From Roseiarcus sp963787135 (lineage in GTDB: Bacteria; Pseudomonadota; Alphaproteobacteria; Rhizobiales; Beijerinckiaceae), in assembly GCA_963787135.1 (NCBI GenBank), contig CAWBBW010000045.1, positions 79,320-143,319 on the forward strand: a DNA stretch of 64,000 nt, read 5' to 3'. The notes beneath the pieces were generated by a model that made no database searches, was not told where the DNA came from, and saw only the letters and a program-made list of their open reading frames with translations. Each line of letters starts with the position of its first letter. Positions within the stretch are counted from its first letter, which is position 1. Shown piece by piece: positions 45,456 through 54,114 of the stretch. The translations under genes and the position numbers were made by a program.

Positions 45456-46342
45456 TATCGTCCTCCCGTCATGCCGATCCGTTCCGCCAATGGCAGAGGC
45501 ATCGATTGGATTGCCTCGGCGCGAAGCAGGGTCGTGAAATGCTCATCCGCGACGAGGCGGCGTAACGCATTGACGATGAACAGCAGGCGGCTCTGAGCCA
45601 GGGTCGCCTTCTTGATCAGAGCCTTCTGGCGATCCGTCTCCTGACGATAGGCACGCACCAGCAAGTCCGCGGTCGCCTTCGTTCGGTCGCGGCGCGTGCT
45701 GGGTCCGCGCCCGCGCATCCCTTTGCCGCTCGTATTGCGAATTTCGATGATCCTGCGGATGGCCAGCACCTGGTTGCCGGGCAAGGCCTTGTTCTCATAG
45801 GCGTCGGCAAGGGCGACTTGGACATCGCTGTCCTTCGCCTTTGCGATCTCCATGGCGACCGTGACCGGAATGATGCCGCGTTCGACACCATTGATCAGTC
45901 GCTCCTCGCCAGTCTCCAGCAGGTAGCAAAGGGCGTAGATATATTCCGTGCTGAAATCGGTCTTTCGCGCGATCTCGTCGATCGAGTATCCGCGCTTCTT
46001 TAGAGCTCCGATTTCCTCGACCAATTCCAGCGGACTGTGTTGGCGGCGAGCCAAATTTTCGACGAGGCTCATTACGAAACAGTCTTCTTCCTCGACGTCG
46101 AGTATGACGGCAGGAATTTCTTTTTGGCCGAGGGCGATGAACGCCTCCAGGCGCCCCTGGCCGCACACGAGATCAAACACCGCTGTGCCTGTCCGCCGGC
46201 TCACCGTGATGGGACGTTTGAGCCCTAAATGGGAGATGCTGGTGACGAGCTCGTTGAACACCTTTCTGTTGCGGCTGCGAGGGTTGAGCACGTTGACCGA
46301 GTGCACGGGCACCATGACGATTTCGGGGACGGGCGCGGTCAT
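45455..46342 (-). CDS. ParB/RepB/Spo0J-family protein (first ParB of cassette)
   Basis: A 295-residue protein: VPVHSVNVLNPRSRNRKVFNELVTSISHLGLKRPITV, LVCGQGRLEAFIALGQKEIPAVIL (GQGR in place of GERR) and MSLVENLARRQHSPLELVEEIGALKKRGYSIDEIARKTDFSTEYIYAL (ENLAR then HTH). It overlaps the recombinase stop by four bases (ATGA 46339-46342), so all three genes are translated together. Its role is unknown but clearly tied to the recombinase. Confidence 0.9.
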   Translation of the reverse strand: MTAPVPEIVMVPVHSVNVLNPRSRNRKVFNELVTSISHLGLKRPITVSRRTGTAVFDLVCGQGRLEAFIALGQKEIPAVILDVEEEDCFVMSLVENLARRQHSPLELVEEIGALKKRGYSIDEIARKTDFSTEYIYALCYLLETGEERLINGVERGIIPVTVAMEIAKAKDSDVQVALADAYENKALPGNQVLAIRRIIEIRNTSGKGMRGRGPSTRRDRTKATADLLVRAYRQETDRQKALIKKATLAQSRLLFIVNALRRLVADEHFTTLLRAEAIQSMPLPLAERIGMTGGR

Positions 46343-47919
46343 GCGGCGGCTCTGAACTTGAATCTGCGGCTCAGGTAGAAGAGCGGGTCGAGGGATTCGA
46401 ACCGATAGGCGTCCAGATAGAGGCCGTTGTCTTCGGCGAGCTTCAGCTGGGATGCCTGACCGACGTCAATCCAGGGCAAAAGGTAGTAGTCCCGCGCCTC
46501 ACGATTTGTGCTGTCCATGCGAACGGCGACGCTGATATCGGGCTTCAATCCCGTATCGAGCCGGATTTTCCATCGCCATGATCCGGAAGGCGTCTGGAAG
46601 AACCGGGCGATCACAATCGATGCGGTGAACTCATCATTGATGTGGAGGAGGTCGGTCTTCGCGTCGTGGCGAATGTCTCCTCCGAGCTCCTGGATTTCGT
46701 GCATCACCTTGCCGATGACGGACGGGTGCATGTCTCGGAGCGCCCGGTTGATTTCGATGTATCGATAGTCGCGGGCGGGGGCATAGCCGATCAATTGATA
46801 GGCGCAGACCAAGCTGCCGAACCGATGCCGATAGACCGAGCTTGACGGCATGTCCTCCGCCTCGTCGATGATCAGGCCTGACAGCCAGCCGGTTTGTTGG
46901 TGCAAGCCGGCCAGCCGCTCCAACATTTCGGAGTCCGTAAATCGTCGGCAACGCTGGCTGACAATGCGTTGCGCAGCTTCGAAGAAATCCGATTCAATGA
47001 TGGCTTCAAACGCTCCGTCTGCCCGGATCCACTCGTCCGGCGGGTTGATGACGCGTTTGGCTTTCAGCTTGAAGGAGACCCGATTGTAGACGTTGTTGCC
47101 GATGTATTTTTCGTTGGTCAGCACCTGGTGGACCGTTCCCCGCGTCCAGGGACGCCCGAAGTCCGTCGCGCCGCCCTCGCTGTTCAGCAGCGCGGCAATC
47201 TGGCTCTCGACCATGCGTTGCAAGGTGAAGAGTCTGTAGATCCTGCGCACGGTCTCGATCTCATCGACCGGACCTGGGCGCAGAATAACCCGGTCGGTCT
47301 GCAGGCTCTTGTGTTCACCGCGAGTGAGCTCAGCCTTTGTGTTTCCATGCTCATCGACCAGGACCCGGCGCAGGCCAAAGCCGGCCGGACCGCCTTGGCG
47401 GAAGCCATAGGTGATCAGCCTGCACTGGCCGGTGAACACTTTGGCCGACAGCTCCCGGCTATATTCGCCGGCCATCGCCCGTTTGACGGTCTTGATGATA
47501 TTCGAGCCGATGGTGCCGTCGTTCTCGAACTGCTCGGCGCAGTAGTGAACCGACACGCCGGCTTGCCGGCAGACGAATTCATAATACGCGCTCTGATCGG
47601 CGTCCTGGAACCGGCCCCACCGACTGACATCATAGGCAAGGATGATCGAGAAATCGGCGCGGCCCTTTGTGACGTCATCAATCAGCGATTTGAGCGCATC
47701 GCGGCCGTCGATATTGAGCCCGCTCTTTCCCTCATCGGCATAGGTTCGCACAATATCGATACCGCGAATTGCCGCGTACCTCGCGATGATTTCCGCCTGG
47801 TTTTCCGTCGAATATTTTTGATGTTCCGTAGACATGCGCACGTATTGCGCCGCGCGAATACGCGGTCGGTCTTGGGAATCACTTGAGATCGGTACCGTTT
47901 GGAACATCCAACGCGCCAA
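46339..47919 (-). CDS. Large serine recombinase
   Basis: A 526-residue resolvase/invertase-family recombinase. The N-terminal catalytic domain has AAQYVRMSTEHQKYSTENQ (Y-x-R-x-S, nucleophile Ser30), ILAYDVSRWGRFQD and the KRAMAGEYSRELSAKV helix. Then come a Recombinase domain (GFRQGGPAGFGLRRVLVD ... RIYRLFTLQRMVESQIAALLNSEG) and a region to 526 that lacks an obvious zinc ribbon. It is first of a three-gene operon with two ParB-like proteins and likely moves the island or inverts a segment. A Met four codons in is an alternative start. Confidence 0.92.
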   Translation of the reverse strand: MARWMFQTVPISSDSQDRPRIRAAQYVRMSTEHQKYSTENQAEIIARYAAIRGIDIVRTYADEGKSGLNIDGRDALKSLIDDVTKGRADFSIILAYDVSRWGRFQDADQSAYYEFVCRQAGVSVHYCAEQFENDGTIGSNIIKTVKRAMAGEYSRELSAKVFTGQCRLITYGFRQGGPAGFGLRRVLVDEHGNTKAELTRGEHKSLQTDRVILRPGPVDEIETVRRIYRLFTLQRMVESQIAALLNSEGGATDFGRPWTRGTVHQVLTNEKYIGNNVYNRVSFKLKAKRVINPPDEWIRADGAFEAIIESDFFEAAQRIVSQRCRRFTDSEMLERLAGLHQQTGWLSGLIIDEAEDMPSSSVYRHRFGSLVCAYQLIGYAPARDYRYIEINRALRDMHPSVIGKVMHEIQELGGDIRHDAKTDLLHINDEFTASIVIARFFQTPSGSWRWKIRLDTGLKPDISVAVRMDSTNREARDYYLLPWIDVGQASQLKLAEDNGLYLDAYRFESLDPLFYLSRRFKFRAAA

Positions 47920-47984
47920 ATGTTTCCGCCGTTCCTTGAGCGGGACAGCGTCGTCATCCCTGACGCTAGGAGGACGGTGCGGAA

Positions 47985-48362
47985 ATGTCGTTCACAAAAG
48001 AGGACCGAAATTTTCGGTCAGAAAATGGAAATAGTTTTCCGGCTGGCGAGCGATACAACAGCTTCGCCGACGCCGTCGCCCTCGCCATCAAGGCGGAATT
48101 CGGAGCGACGCCATCGACGGCAAAACGGGTCGCCCGGCTCGTGTCGGCCAATGAGCGCTGCGTCAGAAACTGGCTCGACGGCAAAAATGGACCGAGCGGC
48201 GAGCATTTGATCAGGCTGATGCGGCACTCTGAGATGGTGACGCATTCCGTTTTGAGCCTTGCTGGCCGGTCAACCCTTTACGGCGGCACTGACCTCGCGG
48301 CGATTAGAGGTTGTCTGGTCGATTTGATTGCAAAAATCGACGAGCTGCGGGCGCCGGAATAG
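47985..48362 (+). CDS. Hypothetical HTH-like protein beside the recombinase
   Basis: A 125-residue protein from ATG 47985 (AGGAGG about ten bases upstream), divergent from the recombinase. Residues about 25-85 (FADAVALAIKAEFGATPSTAKRVARLVSANERCVRNWLDGKNGPSGEHLIRLMRHS) resemble a lambda/Cro-type helix-turn-helix. It may regulate the divergent recombinase operon or act as a directionality factor; neither is shown. Confidence 0.7.
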   Translation: MSFTKEDRNFRSENGNSFPAGERYNSFADAVALAIKAEFGATPSTAKRVARLVSANERCVRNWLDGKNGPSGEHLIRLMRHSEMVTHSVLSLAGRSTLYGGTDLAAIRGCLVDLIAKIDELRAPE

Positions 48363-49244
48363 CCAGGTTCGTCGTTCCGGCGCGCCACGCGGAAGCGGAG
48401 GGGACGGTCTTTCGATCTGCGCCACCAATTCGCGGATCATGCCGGCGCGTTCGATTGCCGCATTCTCTATCGGCGCCGGGTACGCGACCACTTCCCAGAT
48501 ACCTCGGGCTAGAACCAGAGACCCGGCTCGTGACTGACCTTGATCGCTCGTGTGGAGCCACCTGATGGTTTGGCGCTGCTCGTCGCGCTCGCGCAGGCAA
48601 CCGCCGTTTTATAGAGCGATCGATCACGAACGGCCGGTTGCCCGAGTGGAAGCGATGTGCGTAATAATATGATAGATTTGACTTAATTTGGCATTTGACG
48701 GTATTTTTCTCCCGACGTTTTCGCGTCGATCGATAATGCGGGAGGTGGATAGAAGCCGGCATTTGACGATCAATTTCGATAGACGGCGATAGGAGAAATT
48801 TTCCAACGCTCGAAATTTCCCAATGAAATCAACAGCCCGAATTTTTGACGGTATGGCTGACGGGAAAAGCGAGGCGGCTGGACAGGTTTTCCAAATGAAA
48901 ACAGACCATTACGGGTCTGTTGAACAATTGAGTGGGAGTAGGGTTGCCGTCATGCGACGGTGGCATGGCTCCAAGAGTGAGACGCGGCTCCAGACGCCCT
49001 GATAAGCAGGGATAACAAGGCCGGAAACGGTCGATTCTGCCCGACAAGCGCCTTGAAAGACCTTTGTTTCCGGGCGCTTGCGAGACAATCCTGACGCGTG
49101 GCGCGAGCAAAAGAAAAGGAGGGTAACAGGAAGGGAATTTGCCCTGATCAGGGCGATATCAGGCGCCCGGAACAGGGAATCTTGCCGTCGCGAAAATTGC
49201 GCGTAACGGGCCTGCTTTATGCGGGCGCTGCATGGCCCGGATGA
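48363..49244. other. 882-base spacer without a convincing gene; probable right margin of the island
   Basis: There are short open frames on both strands, but none with a ribosome-binding site or a protein-like product. The middle (about 48650-48860) is clearly more AT-rich than the rest of the window and contains two TTTGACGGTAT/TTGACGGTAT copies (48696-48706 and 48844-48853). The right part contains the CAGGG repeat at 48997-49185. Confidence 0.55.
48997..49185. repeat. CAGGG/CCCTG-rich interspersed repeat, copy B
   Basis: CCCTGATAAGCAGGGATAAC (48998-49017), then GGGTAACAGGAAGGGAATTT and GCCCTGATCAGGGCGATATC (49121-49160) and a final AACAGGGAATC. It has the same character as 4229-4414, near the other end of the window. 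Confidence 0.55.
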
Positions 49245-49712
49245 CTACGAGCCGGAGTAACACAGGTTAGGATTGATGCTTAGCCAGTACGGCGTGCAGT
49301 AGGGATTGCCGCCGTAATACCCGCCGCCGCCGTAGCCGTAATTTCCTCCATATCCGTAGCCGCGACGATGGCCGTGCTGATAAGCGTACGCGCCGCCGGG
49401 GACGATATGCGCCTGGCCGGGAAGGAACCCCGGATTGACGGGATGGGAGCCAGCCGCGACGCCGTTTCCCGAGAAACTGGCGCCGGGGTGGAAGCCGCCT
49501 ACAGGAACGCTCTGGAAGCCGCCTCCAAAGCCGCCAATGTGCGGGGCTTGAGCCGCGCCGCCCCCGAAGCTGCCGCCACCGCCCACAAAGGCCCGGCCGC
49601 CGCCACCGCCGCCTCCGTGGCCGCCGGCCGCGGACGTTGGCGCGGCCGCGGCGAACGCCAACGCGCCTGCCAGCAGGATGGCTGCTGCTGAACGTGTGAT
49701 TGTCGAACCCAC
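49245..49712 (-). CDS. Glycine-rich secreted protein
   Basis: A 155-residue protein. The start is GTG 49712, which has GGAGAG seven bases upstream. A signal peptide (ITRSAAAILLAGALAFAAAAPTSA) is followed by Gly-rich segments with His (GGHGGGGGGG, GHRRGYGYGGNYGYGGGGYYGG). The C-terminal CTPYWLSINPNLCYSG carries two Cys that could form a disulfide. It is probably a cell-envelope or extracellular structural protein. No enzymatic domain. Confidence 0.8.
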   Translation of the reverse strand: MGSTITRSAAAILLAGALAFAAAAPTSAAGGHGGGGGGGRAFVGGGGSFGGGAAQAPHIGGFGGGFQSVPVGGFHPGASFSGNGVAAGSHPVNPGFLPGQAHIVPGGAYAYQHGHRRGYGYGGNYGYGGGGYYGGNPYCTPYWLSINPNLCYSGS

Positions 49713-50016
49713 TTGTGTCTCTCCAATGACCGAACCGGACGATGGTTTGACGAAACCGTCAAACCGAACGGCAGCCGAAATCATCCATCAACGCGGATCC
49801 GGCGCGATACGTTGCGTGAAGTCGCTGATTGAATACGCTTGCGGGGAGGGAGCGCCAGGATCGGAATGTACCCACGAGCTGAGACGTTTCGCGGCTACGC
49901 CATCAATTGACCTTAAGCCGATGGACCGGGAGCGCGGCGAGCCCTGTCTGGACCCCTCGTTTGGTAGAGACCCGGAAATATGAACGGCGACGCCCCCCCC
50001 CCGTGGCAGCTCATAT

Positions 50017-50790
50017 TCAGCATGGAATAAACGCCGCCAGTTTGAGCCTGGGATCGTCATTGGCCTGGAAGGTCACATATTCGTAGCGGAGCGGACCTCG
50101 TGTGGGATGGTGCACTGTCTTCGTTCCTGAGACCGCAGACCCAATCTCATGGGTCGCCCACCAGGCATCGAACCTCGAACATCCAAGGCGCAGTCGCGAT
50201 ATGAGATCGGTAAACGCGGGGTCTTCGGCCCAAAGGTCGTACGTGGAACGGAACAGGGCGACCATGCGCATGGCCTCCGCGTCCCATCGTTCGCCGAAAA
50301 GAGTCTTCGCCCTGGGATCCGTTAAAACATAGAGAAGGATGTTTCGATCCTCCATCGCAAGCTCTTCAAAATTCGCAAGCATCGAAGATGCCGCTTTATT
50401 CCAGGCCAGGACGTCCCACCGCTGGCCGGTGACGTACGCCGGATGCTCCAGTGAATTCACCAACCGCTTTACGGGATCGGGCACGGTTTCGCGCACGAAG
50501 GACCTACGGTGGCTGGGCCTAGCCAAGCTTTTCAAGTGGGCGTGGTCAACATCATCCAGCAGAAGCGCCTTCGCCAGGGCGTTGATCGTGGCGGGGGAGG
50601 GGGCTACGGCGCGCCCTTGTTCAAGTTTGACGTACCATTCTCCACTGATACCGGCCGCGCTGGCGACTTCCTCTCTGCGTAGGCCCGGCGTGCGACGACG
50701 GCGCGATACCTGCAGGCCCAGTCGCTCTGGTGTCAGCCGCTCCCGCCGCGAGCGTAGGAAATCGCCCAGCTGCTCGTTGGCCTCGGTCAT
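50017..50790 (-). CDS. XRE-family regulator with MmyB-like ligand-binding domain
   Basis: A 257-residue repressor-type protein. ATG 50790 has GGAG six bases upstream and is preferred to an upstream codon. The HTH is LGDFLRSRRERLTPERLGLQVSRRRRTPGLRREEVASAAGISGEWYVKLEQGRAV. The C-terminal half (YVTGQRWDVLAWNKAASSML ... LIGRL-like region, HPTRGPLRYEYVTF) is the MmyB-like PAS-type domain. These regulators usually control a divergent oxidoreductase, here the gene at 50892. The 304-base spacer on its downstream side (49713-50016) contains nothing convincing. Confidence 0.92.
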   Translation of the reverse strand: MTEANEQLGDFLRSRRERLTPERLGLQVSRRRRTPGLRREEVASAAGISGEWYVKLEQGRAVAPSPATINALAKALLLDDVDHAHLKSLARPSHRRSFVRETVPDPVKRLVNSLEHPAYVTGQRWDVLAWNKAASSMLANFEELAMEDRNILLYVLTDPRAKTLFGERWDAEAMRMVALFRSTYDLWAEDPAFTDLISRLRLGCSRFDAWWATHEIGSAVSGTKTVHHPTRGPLRYEYVTFQANDDPRLKLAAFIPC

Positions 50791-50817
50791 CACGGTCTCC
50801 AGGTAGTACTGCATGAT

Positions 50818-50835
50818 ACTAGGATAATCCCTAGT
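50818..50835. promoter_or_regulatory. ACTAGG-N6-CCTAGT operator in a divergent promoter region
   Basis: A perfect 6-bp inverted repeat with a 6-base spacer, centred in the 101-base gap between the XRE regulator start (50790) and the oxidoreductase start (50892). It is the natural candidate binding site for the regulator. Confidence 0.6.
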
Positions 50836-50891
50836 CTTGCTAAGAAAATCCGGCCTGTCAATTTGACGCCCACGAATTGAGGAGAGTGTCG

Positions 50892-51977
50892 GTGAAAGCT
50901 GCTGTTTTGGAGGCGTGGGGAAAGCCGCTGAAGATTCGATCGGTTCCAGACCCCGTGCTGGGAACCGGAGAGGTACTTGTAGACATGGCTGCGACGAACC
51001 TGCCGTCCTATGCGGCCGAGGTGTTCAGCGGAAAGCGAAAATATGCCTTGATGCTTCCGGCGGTTCCTGGCGCCGGCGGCGTCGGACGCGTGCGGGCGAT
51101 CGGACCCGACGCGACCCGGCTTGCCATCGGCGACTGGGTCTATTGCGATTGCACCGTGCGCTCCCGCGACGACGCCTTGTCACCGGACATTACACTCCAA
51201 GGTGTGAGCGCTCGGGGCGACGGGGGCCTGAAGCTGCAGCGCTACTTCCATGACGGGTCCTTGGCCGAGCAGATGAGGATACCGACGGAAAATGCTGTCC
51301 GCATTGGCCCGATCGACGAGAGGGATGCGGCGCGCTGGTGTGCGCTCGGCACCGCGCTCGTTCCCTATGGCGGTTTCCTCGCCGCCGATCTGCGGCCAGG
51401 CGAGACGGTCCTGGTCAGCGGCGCCACAGGCAACTTCGGCAGTAGCGCCGTCGCGGTAGCGCTTGCCATGGGCGCGGCGTGCGTCGTCACCGCTGGACGA
51501 AACGAGCGAATTTTGAGCGACCTGGCGCGGCGGTTCGGCTCGCGGATTCGGCCGGTCAAACTGACCGGCGATGACTTGGAAGACAGATCTCAGATGATGC
51601 AAGCAGCGGGCGGCCCCATCGATTGCGTTCTTGACATTCTGCCGCCTTCGGTTCCTGCCTCCGTGGCGAGGACAGCTTTTATGGCCGTTCGCCCCTACGG
51701 CCGGGCCGTTCTGATGGGCGGCATCGGCATGCTGGGCGGCGAAGACCTGATGCTTCCCTATCCATGGATCATGCGCAACTGCGTCACGATCCATGGTCAG
51801 TGGATGTACCCAACAACCGCGCCGCCGCGTTTGGCCGCTATGGCTCGCGCCGGGGTCTTCGACCTCGGCCAATACGAGATCGCTGAATTTGACCTCGATC
51901 GGGTGAACGAAGCCGTAGCCCACGCAGCGGCCAACGGCGGCCCCTTCAAGATGACGGCCGTGCGTCTCGGAAAATAA
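50892..51977 (+). CDS. Alcohol dehydrogenase-like MDR oxidoreductase (quinone-reductase type)
   Basis: A 361-residue medium-chain dehydrogenase/reductase. GTG 50892 has GAGGAG seven bases upstream; a TTG at 50877 is less likely. The GroES-like N-terminal domain (VKAAVLEAWGKPLKIRSVPDP, VPGAGGVGRV) is followed by a Rossmann domain (VLVSGATGNFGSSAVAVALAMGA). Structural zinc Cys residues are absent, so it is a zinc-free or single-zinc type. It is probably regulated by the divergent XRE protein. Confidence 0.9.
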   Translation: MKAAVLEAWGKPLKIRSVPDPVLGTGEVLVDMAATNLPSYAAEVFSGKRKYALMLPAVPGAGGVGRVRAIGPDATRLAIGDWVYCDCTVRSRDDALSPDITLQGVSARGDGGLKLQRYFHDGSLAEQMRIPTENAVRIGPIDERDAARWCALGTALVPYGGFLAADLRPGETVLVSGATGNFGSSAVAVALAMGAACVVTAGRNERILSDLARRFGSRIRPVKLTGDDLEDRSQMMQAAGGPIDCVLDILPPSVPASVARTAFMAVRPYGRAVLMGGIGMLGGEDLMLPYPWIMRNCVTIHGQWMYPTTAPPRLAAMARAGVFDLGQYEIAEFDLDRVNEAVAHAAANGGPFKMTAVRLGK

Positions 51978-52089
51978 GAAAGGGGCGCAAACGATGTCTT
52001 CGATCGACACGATGGTGACACCGCGCGAGCGGGGCGTCTCGACGGTCGCGACGACGCTGTTCACGTTCAGACATGCCGCCCCCTCGCGT

Positions 52090-53073
52090 TCAGCGCCCCA
52101 GCGCGTCCTGCGCCGCAATGATGCGGTCCATCAGCCGGTCCTCCTCGCTTTCGTCCGGGGCCGGGGCCTTCAGCCGCTCTTTCGCGTGGACGATCGACTC
52201 GCTCAGAATCTCGTCGATATCCTGCGAGGCTTCGAACGGCCCGGCGACGCTTTTGACCTTGGAATTGTCGAAGAGAGCCGACCAGGTCTTGTCGCCCATC
52301 AGCCCACCTTCCCACTCTTTGACGTAGCGGATCAGCGTGTCGGTCGGCACATGGGCATGGGAAGACGCCACACCGAGGCCGCGCGCAATCGCGTCGTGGA
52401 TCTGGTTCCAGGTGAAGCCGCGATCGGTGGTGATGTGGAAGTCGTCGTTGAGAGCCCGCGCATTGCCGAGGAGGCGCACGAACGGCTCCGCGAGGTCGAT
52501 CGCGCGCGTCAGCGTCCACAGCGACGAGCCGTCGCCGGCGATGATCACGGGCTTGCCGGCGATCATCCGGCGGAGGACCAAGTCGTGATTGCCGACCTGG
52601 ATCGGCATTCCCGTCCGCACGGTATGGCTCGGACGCACGATCGTATAGACGAGCTTGTCCTGGTCGCGCAGGAGTCGCTCGCAGGCGATTTTGTCGCGGC
52701 TGTATTGCCAGAATTTGTTTTCGAGCGGCGTCCGCTCGGTCATCATGTAGTGCCGGACCGGCTTCTCGTAGACGGAGGCGGAGGAGATGAAAACATACTG
52801 TCCCGTCTTCCCGGTGAAGGTCGCAATGTCGCGCTTCATCTGGTCGGCGGTAAAGACGCGGAACTGGGCGACGACATCGAAATGATCGTCGGCAAGCTCG
52901 CGGTAGGCCGCGTCGTCCATGTCGCCGACCCGCGCCTCAACGCCGGCCGGCAGCGCTACGGCGGTCCTGCCCCGATTGAGAACCGTCACCTTGTGGCCCG
53001 CTCTGACGGAAGCCTCGACGCAGGGCAGCGAAATCTGGCCCGTGCCGCCGATGTAGAGAACGCTGAGCGCCAT
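52090..53073 (-). CDS. NAD-dependent epimerase/dehydratase family protein
   Basis: A 327-residue extended SDR. ATG 53073 starts right at the cofactor loop MALSVLYIGGTGQIS. FISSASVYEKP and YSRDK (YxxxK) give the catalytic Ser, Tyr and Lys. The C-terminal part (TFDRGFTW-like DRGFTWNQIHDAIARGLG) resembles proteins annotated as isoflavone-reductase or mRNA-binding-like SDRs. The substrate is unknown. Confidence 0.88.
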   Translation of the reverse strand: MALSVLYIGGTGQISLPCVEASVRAGHKVTVLNRGRTAVALPAGVEARVGDMDDAAYRELADDHFDVVAQFRVFTADQMKRDIATFTGKTGQYVFISSASVYEKPVRHYMMTERTPLENKFWQYSRDKIACERLLRDQDKLVYTIVRPSHTVRTGMPIQVGNHDLVLRRMIAGKPVIIAGDGSSLWTLTRAIDLAEPFVRLLGNARALNDDFHITTDRGFTWNQIHDAIARGLGVASSHAHVPTDTLIRYVKEWEGGLMGDKTWSALFDNSKVKSVAGPFEASQDIDEILSESIVHAKERLKAPAPDESEEDRLMDRIIAAQDALGR

Positions 53074-53155
53074 GGTGTTGTCCTTTGGGATGGGAGATTT
53101 GGCTTGGGGCCAGGGCATGACCTTCGTCGCCTGCGCCGGGTGACGGATCATAATA

Positions 53156-53686
53156 TCAGCCGAAAGCCGCGACCACGGTTTCGATGGGAAGAAACAGGGT
53201 TCGGCTGTCGGCCGGATATTCGAGGAACTCGGCGCACTTCAGATAGAATCGCTTTGCTGCTTCGTCCTTGGCGTGGACCAGCACCGCCGCGATTCCGATG
53301 CTCTGCGAGGCGATCGCGACGCGGCGCAGGGCATCGGCAAGCATGTCGGCGCCGAGGCCCTTGCCGGCATGATCGCGGCTGACCGCGAGCCGCCCAATCA
53401 CCGAGACCGGGATCGTGTCCGGGGCGTTGCGGCGGACCTTGCCCGGCGCGGCGGCGCGCTCCACCGATCCCGCCGAGACGCAATAATAGGCCACGACCCG
53501 CGCGCGCTCGCAGACGACATAGGTGCGCGAGAAGCGGCTTTCGTTCCTCAGCGCCCGGTGCTTGAGCCAATCGTCCAACGCCGGCTCGCCGCAGTCGAAC
53601 GCCGAACAGTCGTGGTCCGGGGTCAGGGGCGCCGGAGCCGACAGCTGGCGGGCAGGGCGCTCCGGACTGTCCTCTACTTCCGCCAT
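53156..53686 (-). CDS. GNAT-family acetyltransferase toxin (TacT/AtaT-like)
   Basis: A 176-residue GNAT protein. CSAFDCGEPALDDWLKHRALRNE is the start typical of TacT/AtaT toxins, followed by GRLAVSRDHAGKGLGADML (acetyl-CoA-binding) and a C-terminal AKRFYLKCAEFLEYP. Such toxins acetylate aminoacyl-tRNA and block translation. It overlaps the DUF1778 antitoxin gene by 13 bases, which supports the toxin assignment. Confidence 0.88.
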   Translation of the reverse strand: MAEVEDSPERPARQLSAPAPLTPDHDCSAFDCGEPALDDWLKHRALRNESRFSRTYVVCERARVVAYYCVSAGSVERAAAPGKVRRNAPDTIPVSVIGRLAVSRDHAGKGLGADMLADALRRVAIASQSIGIAAVLVHAKDEAAKRFYLKCAEFLEYPADSRTLFLPIETVVAAFG

Positions 53687-54015
53687 GCCGGAACCCGGCG
53701 CATGAGCGACCTGAGCTTCGGCCCCGGCGCGGGAGGATTGTCGAGCGCCTGCACGAATGCGTCGTAGCGATCAGGATCGAGCGCAAAGAGCCGCTGGTCG
53801 AGCAGCACATCGATGGCCTGCCGCCGGGCGCTTTCGATCATGAACTCGGTGCGGGTCTTGCCGAGGATCGCCGCCGCGGCGTCGATGAGCCGCCGGGTCT
53901 TGCCCTCTATGCGCAGGTTGATGCTGCCCTTCGTCTCGGCGGCCGGGGAACGCTCAGCGAACCCAAAGCTGGGAACGCCGAGGCTTTCTGAAGTTGAAGA
54001 CCGGCCTTTTGACAT
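53674..54015 (-). CDS. DUF1778-family antitoxin (TacA-like)
   Basis: A 113-residue protein from ATG 54015. The ribbon-helix-helix segment is GSINLRIEGKTRRLIDAAAAILGKTRTEFMIESARRQAIDVL. The C-terminal tail (DRYDAFVQALDNPPAPGPKLRSLM) wraps the toxin in known TacAT complexes. It is first of the pair, with an inverted repeat and a TTGACA box upstream. Confidence 0.9.
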   Translation of the reverse strand: MSKGRSSTSESLGVPSFGFAERSPAAETKGSINLRIEGKTRRLIDAAAAILGKTRTEFMIESARRQAIDVLLDQRLFALDPDRYDAFVQALDNPPAPGPKLRSLMRRVPAWRK

Positions 54016-54024
54016 GCGCGGTAC

Positions 54025-54051
54025 TGTGGCCGGTTGTATCCACAATGTCAA
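54025..54051 (-). promoter_or_regulatory. Promoter/operator of the TacAT-like pair
   Basis: TTGACA (54051-54046 on the minus strand) is a consensus -35 box. Downstream is the inverted repeat TGTGG-N10-CCACA (54025-54029 and 54040-54044), ten bases from the ATG at 54015. The -10 is weak (CACAGT). A ribbon-helix-helix antitoxin would be expected to bind here. Confidence 0.5.
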
Positions 54052-54114
54052 TACGAGCGCCGGCGGGCGGGTGGGCTTTCTGCCGCCGATGCTGGCTGTC
54101 TCACCGGCGATGGC

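Noticed and set aside
44553..46342. ParB-like genes as a plasmid partition locus
   Set aside because: No ParA, no repABC replication gene and a recombinase operon context; the replicon looks chromosomal.
46385..46410. GGATTCGAACC-like tRNA T-arm
   Set aside because: Lies within the recombinase coding sequence; no acceptor or anticodon stem can be drawn around it.
48630..48660. GGTTGCCCGAGTGG resembling the start of a Ser/Leu tRNA D-arm
   Set aside because: No matching T-arm or acceptor stem within 100 bases, so no attachment-site tRNA is supported here.
49788..50060. 90-codon minus-strand frame between the Gly-rich and XRE genes
   Set aside because: No ribosome-binding site, overlaps the XRE gene end in another frame, and no protein-like pattern.
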